This document shows positions 17,733-27,119 of a stretch of DNA of 64,000 nt, in pieces (the first letter of the stretch is position 1; each line of letters begins with the position of its first letter). Source of the DNA: Nitrosopumilus sp. (GTDB lineage: Archaea; Thermoproteota; Nitrososphaeria; Nitrososphaerales; Nitrosopumilaceae); assembly GCF_025699125.1 (NCBI RefSeq), contig NZ_JAILWC010000003.1:276986-340985 (forward strand). The letters are read 5' to 3'. The position numbers and the translations under genes are program-made. The notes beneath the pieces were generated by a model. That model did no database searches and was not told the DNA's origin. It saw only the letters and a program-made list of their open reading frames with translations.

Positions 17733-19904
17733 ATGAATAAACAATTTCTTTTAGGATTTTTACTTTTACTTACCTCCTCTATTGGTATGTTGCCTAGTGG
17801 TGTTTTTGCTGCAGAGGGAATAGATACTGATGGAGATGGAGTTCCAAATAATATTGATCAATGCCCAAATCTATTAGAGGACTATGATCCACAGTATGGT
17901 AACAATATTGACGGCTGTCCCGCTGATTTTGTTCCATGGTATGATGCAGATTATGATGGAATTGAAGATCACATAGATGATTGCCCAACGGTAAAAGAAA
18001 CTTATAATAAAATTCAAGATGAAGACGGCTGTCCAGATCTATCTGTATATGCAGCACAAACAATTGCTGATACTGATAATGATGGTTATCCAGATTACAT
18101 GGATTTATGTCCTAACCAACCTGAAACATTCAATGGTGTTGATGATAAAGACGGCTGTCCAGATGATGCCTCTCGTTTAAGAGATACTGACAGAGATGGC
18201 ATTTCTGATTCATTAGATGAATGCCCACTTGAGCAAGAAACCTACAATAGATACCAAGATGAAGACGGCTGTCCAGACACTGCTGACTCTACTACTTTAC
18301 AATACCAGTTCCCAGACACTGACGGTGATGGAATCATAGATAGATGGGACTCATGCATTGATGAACCAGAGAACTTTAATGATTATCTAGATTGGGATGG
18401 CTGTCCTGACATACCTGGTGCTATTTCTTTGAAAGCTCCAGACGCTGATTTTGATGGAATTCCAGATGATAAGGATGAATGTCCACTAGATCGTGAAAAT
18501 TATAATAAATTTGAAGACACAGACGGTTGCCCAGATGTTATTCTTTACAAATTAGTTGGTGATGTAGATGGTGATGGACTCTTAGATCAAAATGATTTAT
18601 GTCCTTTTAGTCCTGAAACTTACAACAAATTCCAAGATGAAGACGGATGTCCTGACTATGTTGCAGACAACAAATTTGCATTTGACACTGATGGTGATGG
18701 CATCATTGATAACTTAGACTTGTGTCCAAACCAACCTGAAATCTACAATGGATTCCAAGATGGAGACGGCTGTCCAGATAGTTTTGATTCCAAACTTGAT
18801 TCTGATATGGATGGAATCCTAAACGTAGATGATGAATGCCCACTTGAGCAAGAAACCTACAATAGATACCAAGATGAAGACGGTTGCCCAGACACTGCTG
18901 ACTCTACTACCTTACAATACCAGTTCCCAGACACTGATGGTGATGGAATCATAGATAGATGGGACTCATGCATTGATGAACCAGAGAACTTTAATGATTA
19001 CCTCGATTGGGACGGCTGCCCAGACATTAAGGGAACAACTGCTGGTGATATGCTTGATGCTGATTATGACGGTATAGCGGATCATCTGGATGAATGTCCT
19101 ACAATAGCTGAAAGATACAACAAATTCCAAGATGAAGATGGCTGTCCAGACAGCGTTGATTTCCAAACAGTGGCCGATGCTGACTTTGATGGCATCTATG
19201 ATGATTTAGATCAGTGTCCATTTGCTAAAGAAACTTACAATAGGTATCAAGATGAAGACGGATGTCCTGACTATGTTGCAGACAACAAATTTGCATTTGA
19301 CACTGATGGTGATGGCATCATTGATAACTTAGACTTGTGTCCAACCCAACCTGAAACATTTAACGGATTCCAAGATAAAGACGGCTGCCCTGACAAGCAA
19401 TCATATAAGATAGATTCTGATATGGATGGAATTCCAGACCTCTTTGATGAGTGTCCAAACCAACCTGAAACTTACAACAAATTCCAAGATGAAGACGGTT
19501 GCCCAGACACTGCTGACTCTACTACCTTACAATACCAGTTCCCAGACACTGATGGTGATGGAATCATAGATAGATGGGACTCATGCATTGATGAACCAGA
19601 GAACTTTAATGATTACCTAGATTGGGACGGCTGCCCTGACATACCCGGTGCAGAATCAACAACTCCTGTTTATGCAGATTCAGATCGTGATGGTTATCCT
19701 GATGTAGTTGATTCTTGCCCAACTGAACCTGAAACTTGGAATAAATATTTGGACTCAGACGGCTGCCCAGACATTGCTCCTGAACAACAAAGGTTTGTCC
19801 ATGATGATGATCTTGATGATATAATTAATGATGAGGATTTATGCCCTCTAGATCCTGAAGATTATGATGGTGATAGAGATACAGACGGCTGTCCAGATCC
19901 ATAA
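17733..19904 (+). CDS. Secreted thrombospondin type 3-like repeat protein 2
   Basis: A 723-residue paralogue of the upstream gene with a signal peptide (FLLGFLLLLTSSIG ... VFA-AE) and 17 DGCPD-type repeats. It differs by special units of the form DSTTLQYQFPDTDGDG and RWDSCIDEPENFND, which recur every 615 bases (205 residues) three times with nearly identical DNA. It ends like protein 3 (EQQRFVHDDDLDDI ... DTDGCPDP). The calcium-loop aspartates are intact throughout. Intergenic distances of 11 and 58 bases suggest that protein 1 and 2 share a transcript while protein 3 may have its own promoter. Confidence 0.92.
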   Translation: MNKQFLLGFLLLLTSSIGMLPSGVFAAEGIDTDGDGVPNNIDQCPNLLEDYDPQYGNNIDGCPADFVPWYDADYDGIEDHIDDCPTVKETYNKIQDEDGCPDLSVYAAQTIADTDNDGYPDYMDLCPNQPETFNGVDDKDGCPDDASRLRDTDRDGISDSLDECPLEQETYNRYQDEDGCPDTADSTTLQYQFPDTDGDGIIDRWDSCIDEPENFNDYLDWDGCPDIPGAISLKAPDADFDGIPDDKDECPLDRENYNKFEDTDGCPDVILYKLVGDVDGDGLLDQNDLCPFSPETYNKFQDEDGCPDYVADNKFAFDTDGDGIIDNLDLCPNQPEIYNGFQDGDGCPDSFDSKLDSDMDGILNVDDECPLEQETYNRYQDEDGCPDTADSTTLQYQFPDTDGDGIIDRWDSCIDEPENFNDYLDWDGCPDIKGTTAGDMLDADYDGIADHLDECPTIAERYNKFQDEDGCPDSVDFQTVADADFDGIYDDLDQCPFAKETYNRYQDEDGCPDYVADNKFAFDTDGDGIIDNLDLCPTQPETFNGFQDKDGCPDKQSYKIDSDMDGIPDLFDECPNQPETYNKFQDEDGCPDTADSTTLQYQFPDTDGDGIIDRWDSCIDEPENFNDYLDWDGCPDIPGAESTTPVYADSDRDGYPDVVDSCPTEPETWNKYLDSDGCPDIAPEQQRFVHDDDLDDIINDEDLCPLDPEDYDGDRDTDGCPDP
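18220..19640 (+). repeat. 615-bp super-repeat inside surface protein gene 2
   Basis: A block of about 130 bases (cagacactgctgactctact ... gattgggacgg) occurs at about 18274, 18889 and 19504, exactly 615 bases apart and almost identical. A second shared block (YVADNKFAFDTDGDGIIDN) occurs at about 18651 and 19266, also 615 apart. The spacing equals 205 residues, so the reading frame and repeat phase are kept. Confidence 0.9.
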
Positions 19905-19969
19905 ACATATTTTGTAAATTCTAATTAAGAAGAATCTATTTAACGCGAGACTTAATAAATACTTGATAA

Positions 19970-22158
19970 TAGCGGTGTCAGAGATAATGAAAAAACAGTA
20001 CATTTTAGGATTTTTACTTTTACTTACTTCTACAATTGGCATATTTCCAAGTGGCGTTTATGCAAATGAAGAAATTGATACTGACGGTGATGGGGTTCCA
20101 AACTCTGTTGATTTTTGTCCTAATCTATTAGAGGACTATGATCCACAGTATGGTAACAATATTGACGGCTGTCCCGCTGATTTTGTTCCATGGTATGATG
20201 TTGATTATGATGGAATTCAAGATCACATTGATGGTTGTCCAACGGTAAAAGAGACTTACAACAAATTCCAAGACCTAGACGGCTGCCCGGATTTATCTCC
20301 TGATGTTGGAAAGGTAATTGCTGATACTGATAATGACGGTTATCCAGATTACATGGATTCATGTCCTAACCAACCTGAAACATTCAATGGTGTTGATGAT
20401 AAAGACGGCTGTCCAGACGATGCCTCTAGTTTAAGAGATACTGACAGAGATGGCATTTCTGATTCATTAGATGAATGCCCACTAGAATCTGAAACTTACA
20501 ATTTTTACTTGGATGAAGACGGCTGTCCAGATGCCATCGATGATGTATATTCACCATATAATTTTCCAGATACTGACGGTGACGGCATTGATGATAGATG
20601 GGATCAGTGTTTAAATGAACCTGAAAATTATAATGGCTATCTAGATTGGGATGGATGCTCAGATGTAACTGGCGCATCAGCTAATGGATTAATTGATTCT
20701 GACTATGACAGTATACTTGACTCTGTTGATGCCTGTCCGTTAGAACGTGAAAATTTTAATGGATTCCAAGATGATGATGGCTGCCCAGATGAAGTTGAAT
20801 ATGCGATATCTGGAGATACTGACGGTGATGGAATATTAAATCAATTTGATGTTTGTCCATACAATAAAGAAACTTACAATAAATTCCAAGATGAAGACGG
20901 CTGCCCTGATTTTGTTGGAGACAATTCTTCTACATATGATAGTGATGGTGACGGAATTGTTGATAACTTAGATCATTGTCCTAATCAGCCAGAAACTTAC
21001 AATGGTGTTTTAGATTCAGATGGTTGCCCAGATAAACTAGATGCCACACTTGATTCTGACATGGATGGTATTCCAAATACTTTAGATGATTGTCCGCTAG
21101 AACCTGAAACTTATAATTTTTTCAAAGATGGTGACGGCTGTCCCGATACTGCCACTTCTGCTATCTCGTCTTATATTTTCCCAGATGTTGACGGTGATGG
21201 TATAGATGATAGATGGGATGCATGTCTTGATGAACAAGAAAACTATAATGATTACTTGGATAAAGACGGCTGCCCAGATGTTCCAGGAATATCAAAATCT
21301 GCATTGTCTGATATTGATTATGATTTAATTCCTGACATATTTGATGAATGTCCAACAATTGCTGAAAGATATAATGGATTCCAAGATGATGACGGTTGTC
21401 CAGATACTATAGCATATGACTCCTTTGGAGATTCTGATTTTGATGGAATTCCAGATAATATTGATCAATGTCCAAATGCCCGAGAAACTTACAACAGATT
21501 CCAAGATTCTGACGGATGTCCTGATTTAATTTATGATAATAAACCAACAGCTGATTCTGACGGCGATGGAATTGTTGACAATATAGATTCATGTCCAAAC
21601 CAACCTGAAACATTTAATGGATTCCAAGATAAAGACGGCTGCCCAGATAATTATCATTCAACTCTCGATTCTGACAGAGATGGAATTATTGACATATCTG
21701 ATGCATGTCCACTAGAACCTGAAACTTACAACTATTATCAAGATGAAGACGGCTGCCCTGACGCTACTGGCTCAAATGTGTCATCATTTACTTTCCCAGA
21801 TAGTGATGGTGACGGAATTGATGACAGAAAAGATGCATGTCTTGATGATCAGGAGAACTTTAATGGATATTTGGATTGGGATGGCTGCCCTGATGTATTA
21901 GCTGCTCAATCCACAACACCAACAAGAATTGATTCTGATGGTGATGGCTATTATGATGGAATTGATTCTTGCCCAACTGAACCTGAAACCTGGAACAAGT
22001 ATAATGATCATGACGGCTGCCCAGACATTGCTCCTGAACAACAAAGGTTTGTCCATGATGATGATCTTGATGATATAATTAATGATGAGGATTTATGTCC
22101 TCTAGATCCTGAAGATTATGATGGCGATAGAGATACAGACGGCTGCCCAGACAATTAA
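19970..22158 (+). CDS. Secreted thrombospondin type 3-like repeat protein 3
   Basis: A third paralogue of about 730 residues, same build: signal peptide (YILGFLLLLTSTIG ... VYA-NE), 17 DGCPD-type repeats (one is DGCSD), and the shared C-terminus. Its 615-base periodic units (at about 20518, 21133 and 21748) are diverged in sequence, unlike those in protein 2. The start is uncertain: a conserved-looking start is the ATG before KKQYILGF (19987); the frame is open from 19963. I give a middle value. A TATA-like cttaataaat near 19949-19958 suggests a separate promoter. Confidence 0.88.
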
Positions 22159-22217
22159 TACTGAAATTTAATTCACGCATTTTAATAGTAAATATATCGA
22201 TGCTCTAAAGTTATCAT

Positions 22218-23180
22218 ATGCTTCCAAAATTTTCTAGTAGAGCATTTTTAGCTCCTATGGCTGGAGTGAGTGACCCTGCTCTTAGATTACAATGCAAAAA
22301 AATGGGAGCTGGATTGGTTGTCACTGAATTTACAAATATTCACAGTATCATTGCAAAAGAAAAACAACTTAAGGAAAATATGCAAACAATACAAAATTTT
22401 ATTGAATACTCTGAGGAAGAACGCCCTTTATCGATTCAGTTATTTGGTTCTGATCTTGTTGCATTAGAAAAAGCTGCAAAAATTGTCGAGCCCTATTTTG
22501 ATATAATTGATTATAACATGGGTTGTCCTGCACCACACATTACTCAACAAATGGCAGGCGGTGCTCTCTTACAAGAAGTAAATCTTACTCAGCAAATTTT
22601 TAGTACTTTAGTTAATGCTGTGAAAAAACCTGTAACATTAAAAATTCGTTCTGGAGTAACAAATGCAAGTCAATTTCTATTTAGAGATATTGCTGAAATT
22701 GCAGAAGATGAGGGTATTCAGATGATCACTCTTCATCCCAGAACTGTTAGTCAGGGATATTCTGGAAGCGCTGATTGGAAAATGATCAAAGAACTCAAAG
22801 AAATTTCTAACATTCCAATAGTTGGTAATGGTGATATCACTACCCCTGAAGATGCTAAAAATATGATTGATGAAACCGGTTGTGACTATGTAATGATAGG
22901 TCGTGGTGCAATGGGAAATCCATTTTTATTTGAACAAATTAATGATTATTTTAAAACCAATTCTTATCATGAATACTCTTTCAAAGATAGATTGGATTCC
23001 TTTTTTGATTATCTTCATCTAACTGTTAGATACAAAATCAAATTTGCAAATATTAAGAGTCAGGCAATGAGATTCACCAAAGGAATGAAAGGAGGTTCTA
23101 AATTACGTTCCAAGATCACCATTTCAAAAAATATTGCCGAATTAGAAAAAATTATGACTGACGCATATTTTGAGTCTTAA
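22218..23180 (+). CDS. tRNA-dihydrouridine synthase (Dus family)
   Basis: A 320-residue flavin enzyme that reduces uridines in tRNA D-loops. FMN-barrel motifs are visible: LAPMAGVSDPALR, the catalytic Cys in NMGCPAPHITQQMAGG, LKIRSGV, HPRTVSQGYSG, NGDITTPEDA and GRGAMGNPFLF. The C-terminal helical domain carries tRNA-contact residues (TKGMKGGSKLR). The gene follows the surface array by 59 bases with its own TATA-like sequence (aatatatcg), so it is probably independent. Confidence 0.92.
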   Translation: MLPKFSSRAFLAPMAGVSDPALRLQCKKMGAGLVVTEFTNIHSIIAKEKQLKENMQTIQNFIEYSEEERPLSIQLFGSDLVALEKAAKIVEPYFDIIDYNMGCPAPHITQQMAGGALLQEVNLTQQIFSTLVNAVKKPVTLKIRSGVTNASQFLFRDIAEIAEDEGIQMITLHPRTVSQGYSGSADWKMIKELKEISNIPIVGNGDITTPEDAKNMIDETGCDYVMIGRGAMGNPFLFEQINDYFKTNSYHEYSFKDRLDSFFDYLHLTVRYKIKFANIKSQAMRFTKGMKGGSKLRSKITISKNIAELEKIMTDAYFES

Positions 23181-23318
23181 ATTTATAACATTATAGTATT
23201 TTCTCTTACGTTTGTTTATGATTTCATCTAAATTAGTATTGAATTTTTAAGTATTTTTGACTATTCTTATATATTTCATAATGTCATTTTATGTATGAAA
23301 ATTGGAGTTGAATCATAA

Positions 23319-23558
<240 letters not shown>

Positions 23559-23639
23559 AATCAAAATCATTTGCTTTTATACTTAAATTGCAATATAATG
23601 CATCCCTTCAAAAAACATGTCCCCCAAAGGGATACCACA

Positions 23640-23662
23640 CTGAGAGGATCTCAACCTCTCAG
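23640..23662. terminator. Hairpin between convergent genes
   Basis: A perfect 8-bp inverted repeat CTGAGAGG/CCTCTCAG with a 7-base loop, followed after about 20 bases by a run of A and T (aaaaaattttttt). It lies between the RAM gene (plus) and the PII gene (minus), so it may end transcription from one or both sides. Archaeal termination depends mainly on the T-run; the hairpin itself could belong to a small RNA. Confidence 0.45.
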
Positions 23663-23709
23663 TAGTCCATTTCAAATAAAAAATTTTTTTATTTTATAAA
23701 AGAAAATAA

Positions 23710-24057
23710 TTAGAGGGCTTCAGAACCGCTCTTTTTGGTTGCTATGTTCGTAACATTTTCAACATTTGATACAACAATAATTCCATCTCCACCTTTTCCG
23801 GTAAAAGCTGCACCAGCAATTGCGTTTGAAACCTTTTCTACATCTGCGTCATCAACAATTGTACTTACAGTTGCAACTGAATTGTAGTCTTTGGTGATTG
23901 AACCTGTTCCTCTACCTGATCTGACTTGTTGTCTTATTCCGGAACCTCTACCTTTTCCTTCAAGAATGGTAAATCCTCCTACAAGGTCATTTATTGCCTC
24001 AGTGACAGCTCCCATCTTGGTAGCTTGAATAGTTGCCTCAATTCGTTTCATTTTCAT
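23710..24057 (-). CDS. Divergent PII-family signalling protein
   Basis: A 115-residue PII-like protein. The B-loop (TGKGGDG) and the core pattern (MKRIEATIQATKMGAVTEAI) place it in the GlnB/GlnK superfamily. The T-loop is unusual: it reads SGIRQQVRSGRGTGSITKDY, with no Tyr at the uridylylation site, and the C-terminal loop has no RTGE motif. This looks like the thaumarchaeal PII group that lacks a neighbouring amtB; no ammonium transporter gene is nearby. Target and ligands (ATP/ADP, 2-oxoglutarate) cannot be told from sequence. Confidence 0.85.
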   Translation of the reverse strand: MKMKRIEATIQATKMGAVTEAINDLVGGFTILEGKGRGSGIRQQVRSGRGTGSITKDYNSVATVSTIVDDADVEKVSNAIAGAAFTGKGGDGIIVVSNVENVTNIATKKSGSEAL

Positions 24058-24176
24058 TTGTTTTTAACTATTGTTTAAAAAAGATCATATGTTTTTATCT
24101 TAATTTTATGATACTATGGAATTATTGGTTATTTCATTATCCACTGGGCTTTTTAATATTAGAATAAATCAAAAAT

Positions 24177-24353
24177 ATGAAAAATGACGAAAGAAGATCT
24201 CATAGACTCAATTATCTTTTAAAATATTATCTGATGAATCCCAAAGAAGGTGATCTTTTTTTGAGGGCCAAACAGATGGGCATATCTGATAATACTGCCA
24301 AGGACTACATTAGAACCGTAATTATTCAAGCCCAAAAAATTTATTCACAATAA
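24177..24353 (+). CDS. Small basic HTH-like protein (58 aa)
   Basis: A 58-residue open frame, ATG 24177 to TAA 24353 (MKNDERRSHRLNYLLKYYL ... DYIRTVIIQAQKIYSQ). The middle part (FLRAKQMGISDNTAKDYI) has the helix-turn-helix look of a small winged-helix or replication-associated protein: helix, Gly turn, then a recognition-like helix with Thr-Ala-Lys. A TATA-like tttttaatattag lies about 25 bases upstream. The coding quality and promoter support a real gene; the function is unknown. Confidence 0.55.
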   Translation: MKNDERRSHRLNYLLKYYLMNPKEGDLFLRAKQMGISDNTAKDYIRTVIIQAQKIYSQ

Positions 24354-24441
24354 ATTCTAAAATTTTCTCTAGAAACAAACTGTATATTTTCATGAAAGAA
24401 TTTCATAGAAATCTTAAACAAGGTATTCATAAATAATCAAT

Positions 24442-24448
24442 AGGAGGG
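24442..24448 (+). promoter_or_regulatory. Strong Shine-Dalgarno site
   Basis: AGGAGGG lies 10 bases before ATG 24458. Clear Shine-Dalgarno sites are uncommon in this window, where most starts look leaderless, so this gene probably has a real 5' leader. Confidence 0.6.
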
Positions 24449-24457
24449 AAAATACAC

Positions 24458-25150
24458 ATGAATAATTCTTTACTTGATGATGTCAAGGCACTTTTAGATA
24501 AAGACTTTGGAGATGATAGAATACTCAAGCAAATTTACCGAGCTTGTGAAAATAACGAAGTAATTAGTAATTATGAAAGAACCTATGTTCAAAAACTTGC
24601 AGAAAAACATTTAGGAAAAAGGCCCGAAATACTTCGAACACCAACAATAGAACAAAAACCAATAATTCCAGATGTGGCGATACCCCAAACTCAATCTATC
24701 CAAAAAATGCAAACATTTCAACCAGAACCATCACGTAAATCCTATTTGAAATCAAAAAATTCGAAAACAATGTTGGGCATTACAGGTCTTGCATTGCTAA
24801 TAATTATCGCAGTTGCAGCATCATTTAGTTTTGATGTACCTCCAAAAGTAGAAACACCGACCACTACTGTTCCAGTTACATTATCCGTTCAATCTGATTT
24901 ATCATCTTATAACAAAAAAGATTTGATTTCAATTAGTGGTGTGTCCAACACTTCTGGGACTGTAAATCTCTCAATTGAAAATTCAAACAACGAGCTTGTA
25001 TGGGCAGAACAAGTGTCTCTAAAAAGCAATGGAGCATACTCCACCTTAGCTATTGCTGGAGGACAAGGATGGGAAAATTCTGGTACATATACAATCAAAG
25101 TAGATAATGGCAAAGAAACAAAATCAATTACATTTGCATTTAAAGCATAA
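24458..25150 (+). CDS. Single-pass membrane protein with extracellular Ig-like domain
   Basis: A 230-residue protein. Residues 1-45 form a helical cytosolic domain (LLDDVKALLDKDFGDD ... YERTYVQKLAEKHLGKRPEI), followed by a Pro/Gln-rich linker, a membrane segment at about 107-125 (LGITGLALLIIIAVAAS) and a C-terminal beta-sandwich domain (LSVQSDLSSYNKKDLISISG ... WENSGTYTIKVDNG). The outer domain resembles Ig-like/carboxypeptidase-regulatory folds common on archaeal surfaces. The strong Shine-Dalgarno site fixes the start. The gene ends in an 11-base convergent overlap with the nuclease-like gene. Function unknown. Confidence 0.75.
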   Translation: MNNSLLDDVKALLDKDFGDDRILKQIYRACENNEVISNYERTYVQKLAEKHLGKRPEILRTPTIEQKPIIPDVAIPQTQSIQKMQTFQPEPSRKSYLKSKNSKTMLGITGLALLIIIAVAASFSFDVPPKVETPTTTVPVTLSVQSDLSSYNKKDLISISGVSNTSGTVNLSIENSNNELVWAEQVSLKSNGAYSTLAIAGGQGWENSGTYTIKVDNGKETKSITFAFKA

Positions 25151-25727
25151 TTTTTTCAAATTCCTTCCAATGTGAATCTACCAAATCTCTTAGTTTCTCT
25201 ACACTAATTTCTTCCATGTATTCACGATAAACAATGTATTTATTTTGTTTATTCTCCTCCTCACTGTAAATATCGATAGTATTCTTAGGAATGATTCCAT
25301 CTCTCCATTGACTCATTTCAAAAACCCATATCGTTGAATCTGGATTTGAAAAATCAATGTCATCACATCCAACAACATAAAGATAGCATTTTGTGGTCTG
25401 ATTTAATTTCTCATGCAATTTTTCATAAGCAATCATTTGTCCTTTTGCAATGTTGATTTTATCATTATGAAACCCCTTGAATTCTAAGATGACAAACCCT
25501 CCTTTGTGCTCTATGAGCCAGTCAATATCCGTTCCACCTGAGGCAATCATTCCATGAACAATTAGATTGCCTAATACTTCTCTTCCATGTGTAAATTCTG
25601 ACTCATCAAAAATCTGGTATTTTGCCTTTGGACTTTTACGAATAATTTGTTGAGATATATGTTCAGATTGAATTGAATTATCTTTTTCATATAATGTATC
25701 AATTAAATCACTAGCATCATTAGCCAT
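25140..25727 (-). CDS. Putative PD-(D/E)xK nuclease-fold protein
   Basis: A 195-residue protein. The stretch GGTDIDWLIEHKGGFVILEFKGFHND followed by KGQMIAYEKL (shown in pieces) has the Asp ... Glu-x-Lys spacing and trailing Gln typical of PD-(D/E)xK restriction/repair nucleases. The rest is alpha/beta. No methylase or helicase gene is adjacent, so a role in restriction is not supported by context. Its length and single domain suggest a Holliday-type, repair or unknown phosphodiesterase activity. Family assignment is by motif only. Confidence 0.6.
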   Translation of the reverse strand: MANDASDLIDTLYEKDNSIQSEHISQQIIRKSPKAKYQIFDESEFTHGREVLGNLIVHGMIASGGTDIDWLIEHKGGFVILEFKGFHNDKINIAKGQMIAYEKLHEKLNQTTKCYLYVVGCDDIDFSNPDSTIWVFEMSQWRDGIIPKNTIDIYSEEENKQNKYIVYREYMEEISVEKLRDLVDSHWKEFEKIML

Positions 25728-25788
25728 AAATTTTCAAGTTTTTAACTGAATGATAAGCGGATTTGTAAAATTTAGTACAGTTGATGAT

Positions 25789-26010
25789 TTATCTGCATAA
25801 AAATTCCTCTCCGGTTCCTTTATACAATACAAAGTACTCTTCAGGATTTTTTCTATCTTTTTTGGCATTTAGTGCATCTTGATACATTTCAAAATGTTCC
25901 ACCAAGTATAACTGATTGCCAGGCTCTGCAAAATAATCGATACTAACCAAATTAAATCCTGTGTCTGGTGTTAATTTTTTCTTCTCATTATCAAATCTAT
26001 CTTCAGACAA
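25789..26010 (-). CDS. Small hypothetical protein downstream of TBP (73 aa)
   Basis: A 73-residue acidic protein (MSEDRFDNEKKKLTPDTGF ... EYFVLYKGTGEEFLCR), 24 bases after the TBP gene on the same strand and so likely co-transcribed. One or two short strands and a helix are predicted by eye. There is no metal site or membrane segment. The family is not recognised. Confidence 0.6.
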   Translation of the reverse strand: MSEDRFDNEKKKLTPDTGFNLVSIDYFAEPGNQLYLVEHFEMYQDALNAKKDRKNPEEYFVLYKGTGEEFLCR

Positions 26011-26034
26011 TTTTAAAAATATGTGAATTTTGAA

Positions 26035-26598
26035 TTATTGATCATAAATCATTAGATTTTTTTCTTCTAATAAAGCATGTAAATTATGCACTGAGCGATA
26101 AACATCTGATTCTTTTTTTGCACCAGTACACACTAATTTTCCAGATGCAAATAACAATATCACTGTTTTTGGATCAAGCATTCTGTGGATTAGTCCTGGA
26201 AATTGTTCTGGTTCATACATGCTTCTTGGTAAAGTTCTTGCCGCTTTTTCTAAGTGAATTTTTCCTCCAAGATTAATTGCGGCAACTATGTTTTGAACTG
26301 TAATAACTGCATCTTTTTTTATTTTGATTTTTCCCTTTCTTAATTTCTGAACAACTGTGTTTACAGCTTTGATTGCCATCTCTTCTGATTTTGCACCAGT
26401 ACACACCATCTTTCCTGTTCTAAAAATCAATGTTGCAGTTCTAGGACTCTTCAATCTGAAAACTAGTCCTGGAAATTGTTCAGGATGATATTCTGTATCT
26501 GGAAATTTTTCTGTAATGTCATTAAGATCAATTTTTTGATCTACTGATGCTGAAGCAACAACATTTTCAACACTAACAATTGGTTTTGTTTGAGGCAT
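26035..26598 (-). CDS. tbp: TATA-box binding protein
   Basis: A 187-residue general transcription factor that binds TATA promoters and recruits TFB. Two imperfect repeats of about 90 residues form the saddle: VENVVASASVDQKIDLNDI ... FPGLVFRLKSPRTATLIF and VQNIVAAINLGGKIHLEKA ... FPGLIHRMLDPKTVILLF, each with the KMVCTGAK / KLVCTGAK block. A short acidic-poor tail follows. The promoter region shows a TATA-like tttaaatagcg about 30 bases upstream of the start. Confidence 0.96.
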   Translation of the reverse strand: MPQTKPIVSVENVVASASVDQKIDLNDITEKFPDTEYHPEQFPGLVFRLKSPRTATLIFRTGKMVCTGAKSEEMAIKAVNTVVQKLRKGKIKIKKDAVITVQNIVAAINLGGKIHLEKAARTLPRSMYEPEQFPGLIHRMLDPKTVILLFASGKLVCTGAKKESDVYRSVHNLHALLEEKNLMIYDQ

Positions 26599-26660
26599 AA
26601 CGAGGGACTTTAAATAGCGCCTTTATATATACTAGTCAACTTTTTGAGAAACTTTGAGTC

Positions 26661-27116
26661 TTAATGATGTCCAATCCATTGGTAACGATATTCTTCATCT
26701 ATAATCTCTGATACTATCTCTGTGTTTTTGATTTTTGTTTTAGGGATATCTATATCAAAGAATCCTAGTTGACCTTTGCATGTAATTGGAATTCGCAATG
26801 GTTTTGCATTTTTCAATCTAAATCCAAAAGTTTTATCATGAAAATTTTTTGATGCTAAATGGAATTTTTGATCCATTTTTATTTCTTTAATTGAATTGTA
26901 TTTTTTTACATCATAAATTTCAGCTTTTCCAATAATTGCTCCAGTTACAAATTTTTTATTCATCTTTAATCTCTTGCAATCTTCTGTTTTGATTTTTAAT
27001 GGTGCATGAATCAAAAATTCACCACGAAAATTAGTATTCCATTTTCGTAATTCGATAGTTTTTTTTCCTGAAATAATTAAATCAGCAAATGGTTGAGAAA
27101 CTGAAAGACATTTCAA
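26661..27116 (-). CDS. ASCH/PUA-like domain protein
   Basis: A 151-residue protein with the ASCH signature at its N-terminus: CLSVSQPFADLIISGKKTIELRKW, where GxKTxExR is the conserved substrate-binding motif. FRGEFLIHAPLK and GAIIGKAEIYDV follow. ASCH domains are PUA-related and bind RNA or modified nucleotides. It starts 3 bases after the PLP-enzyme stop, so it is in an operon with that gene. Confidence 0.82.
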   Translation of the reverse strand: MKCLSVSQPFADLIISGKKTIELRKWNTNFRGEFLIHAPLKIKTEDCKRLKMNKKFVTGAIIGKAEIYDVKKYNSIKEIKMDQKFHLASKNFHDKTFGFRLKNAKPLRIPITCKGQLGFFDIDIPKTKIKNTEIVSEIIDEEYRYQWIGHH

Positions 27117-27119
27117 GAT

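Noticed and set aside
15286..22158. Complementary-strand frames in the surface protein genes
   Set aside because: They arise from the low-complexity repeat composition; signal peptides, starts and family motifs are only on the plus strand.
25140..25727. Restriction-modification system made of the PD-(D/E)xK-like protein and the Dam-like methylase
   Set aside because: The two genes are 16 kb apart with housekeeping genes between; no evidence links them.
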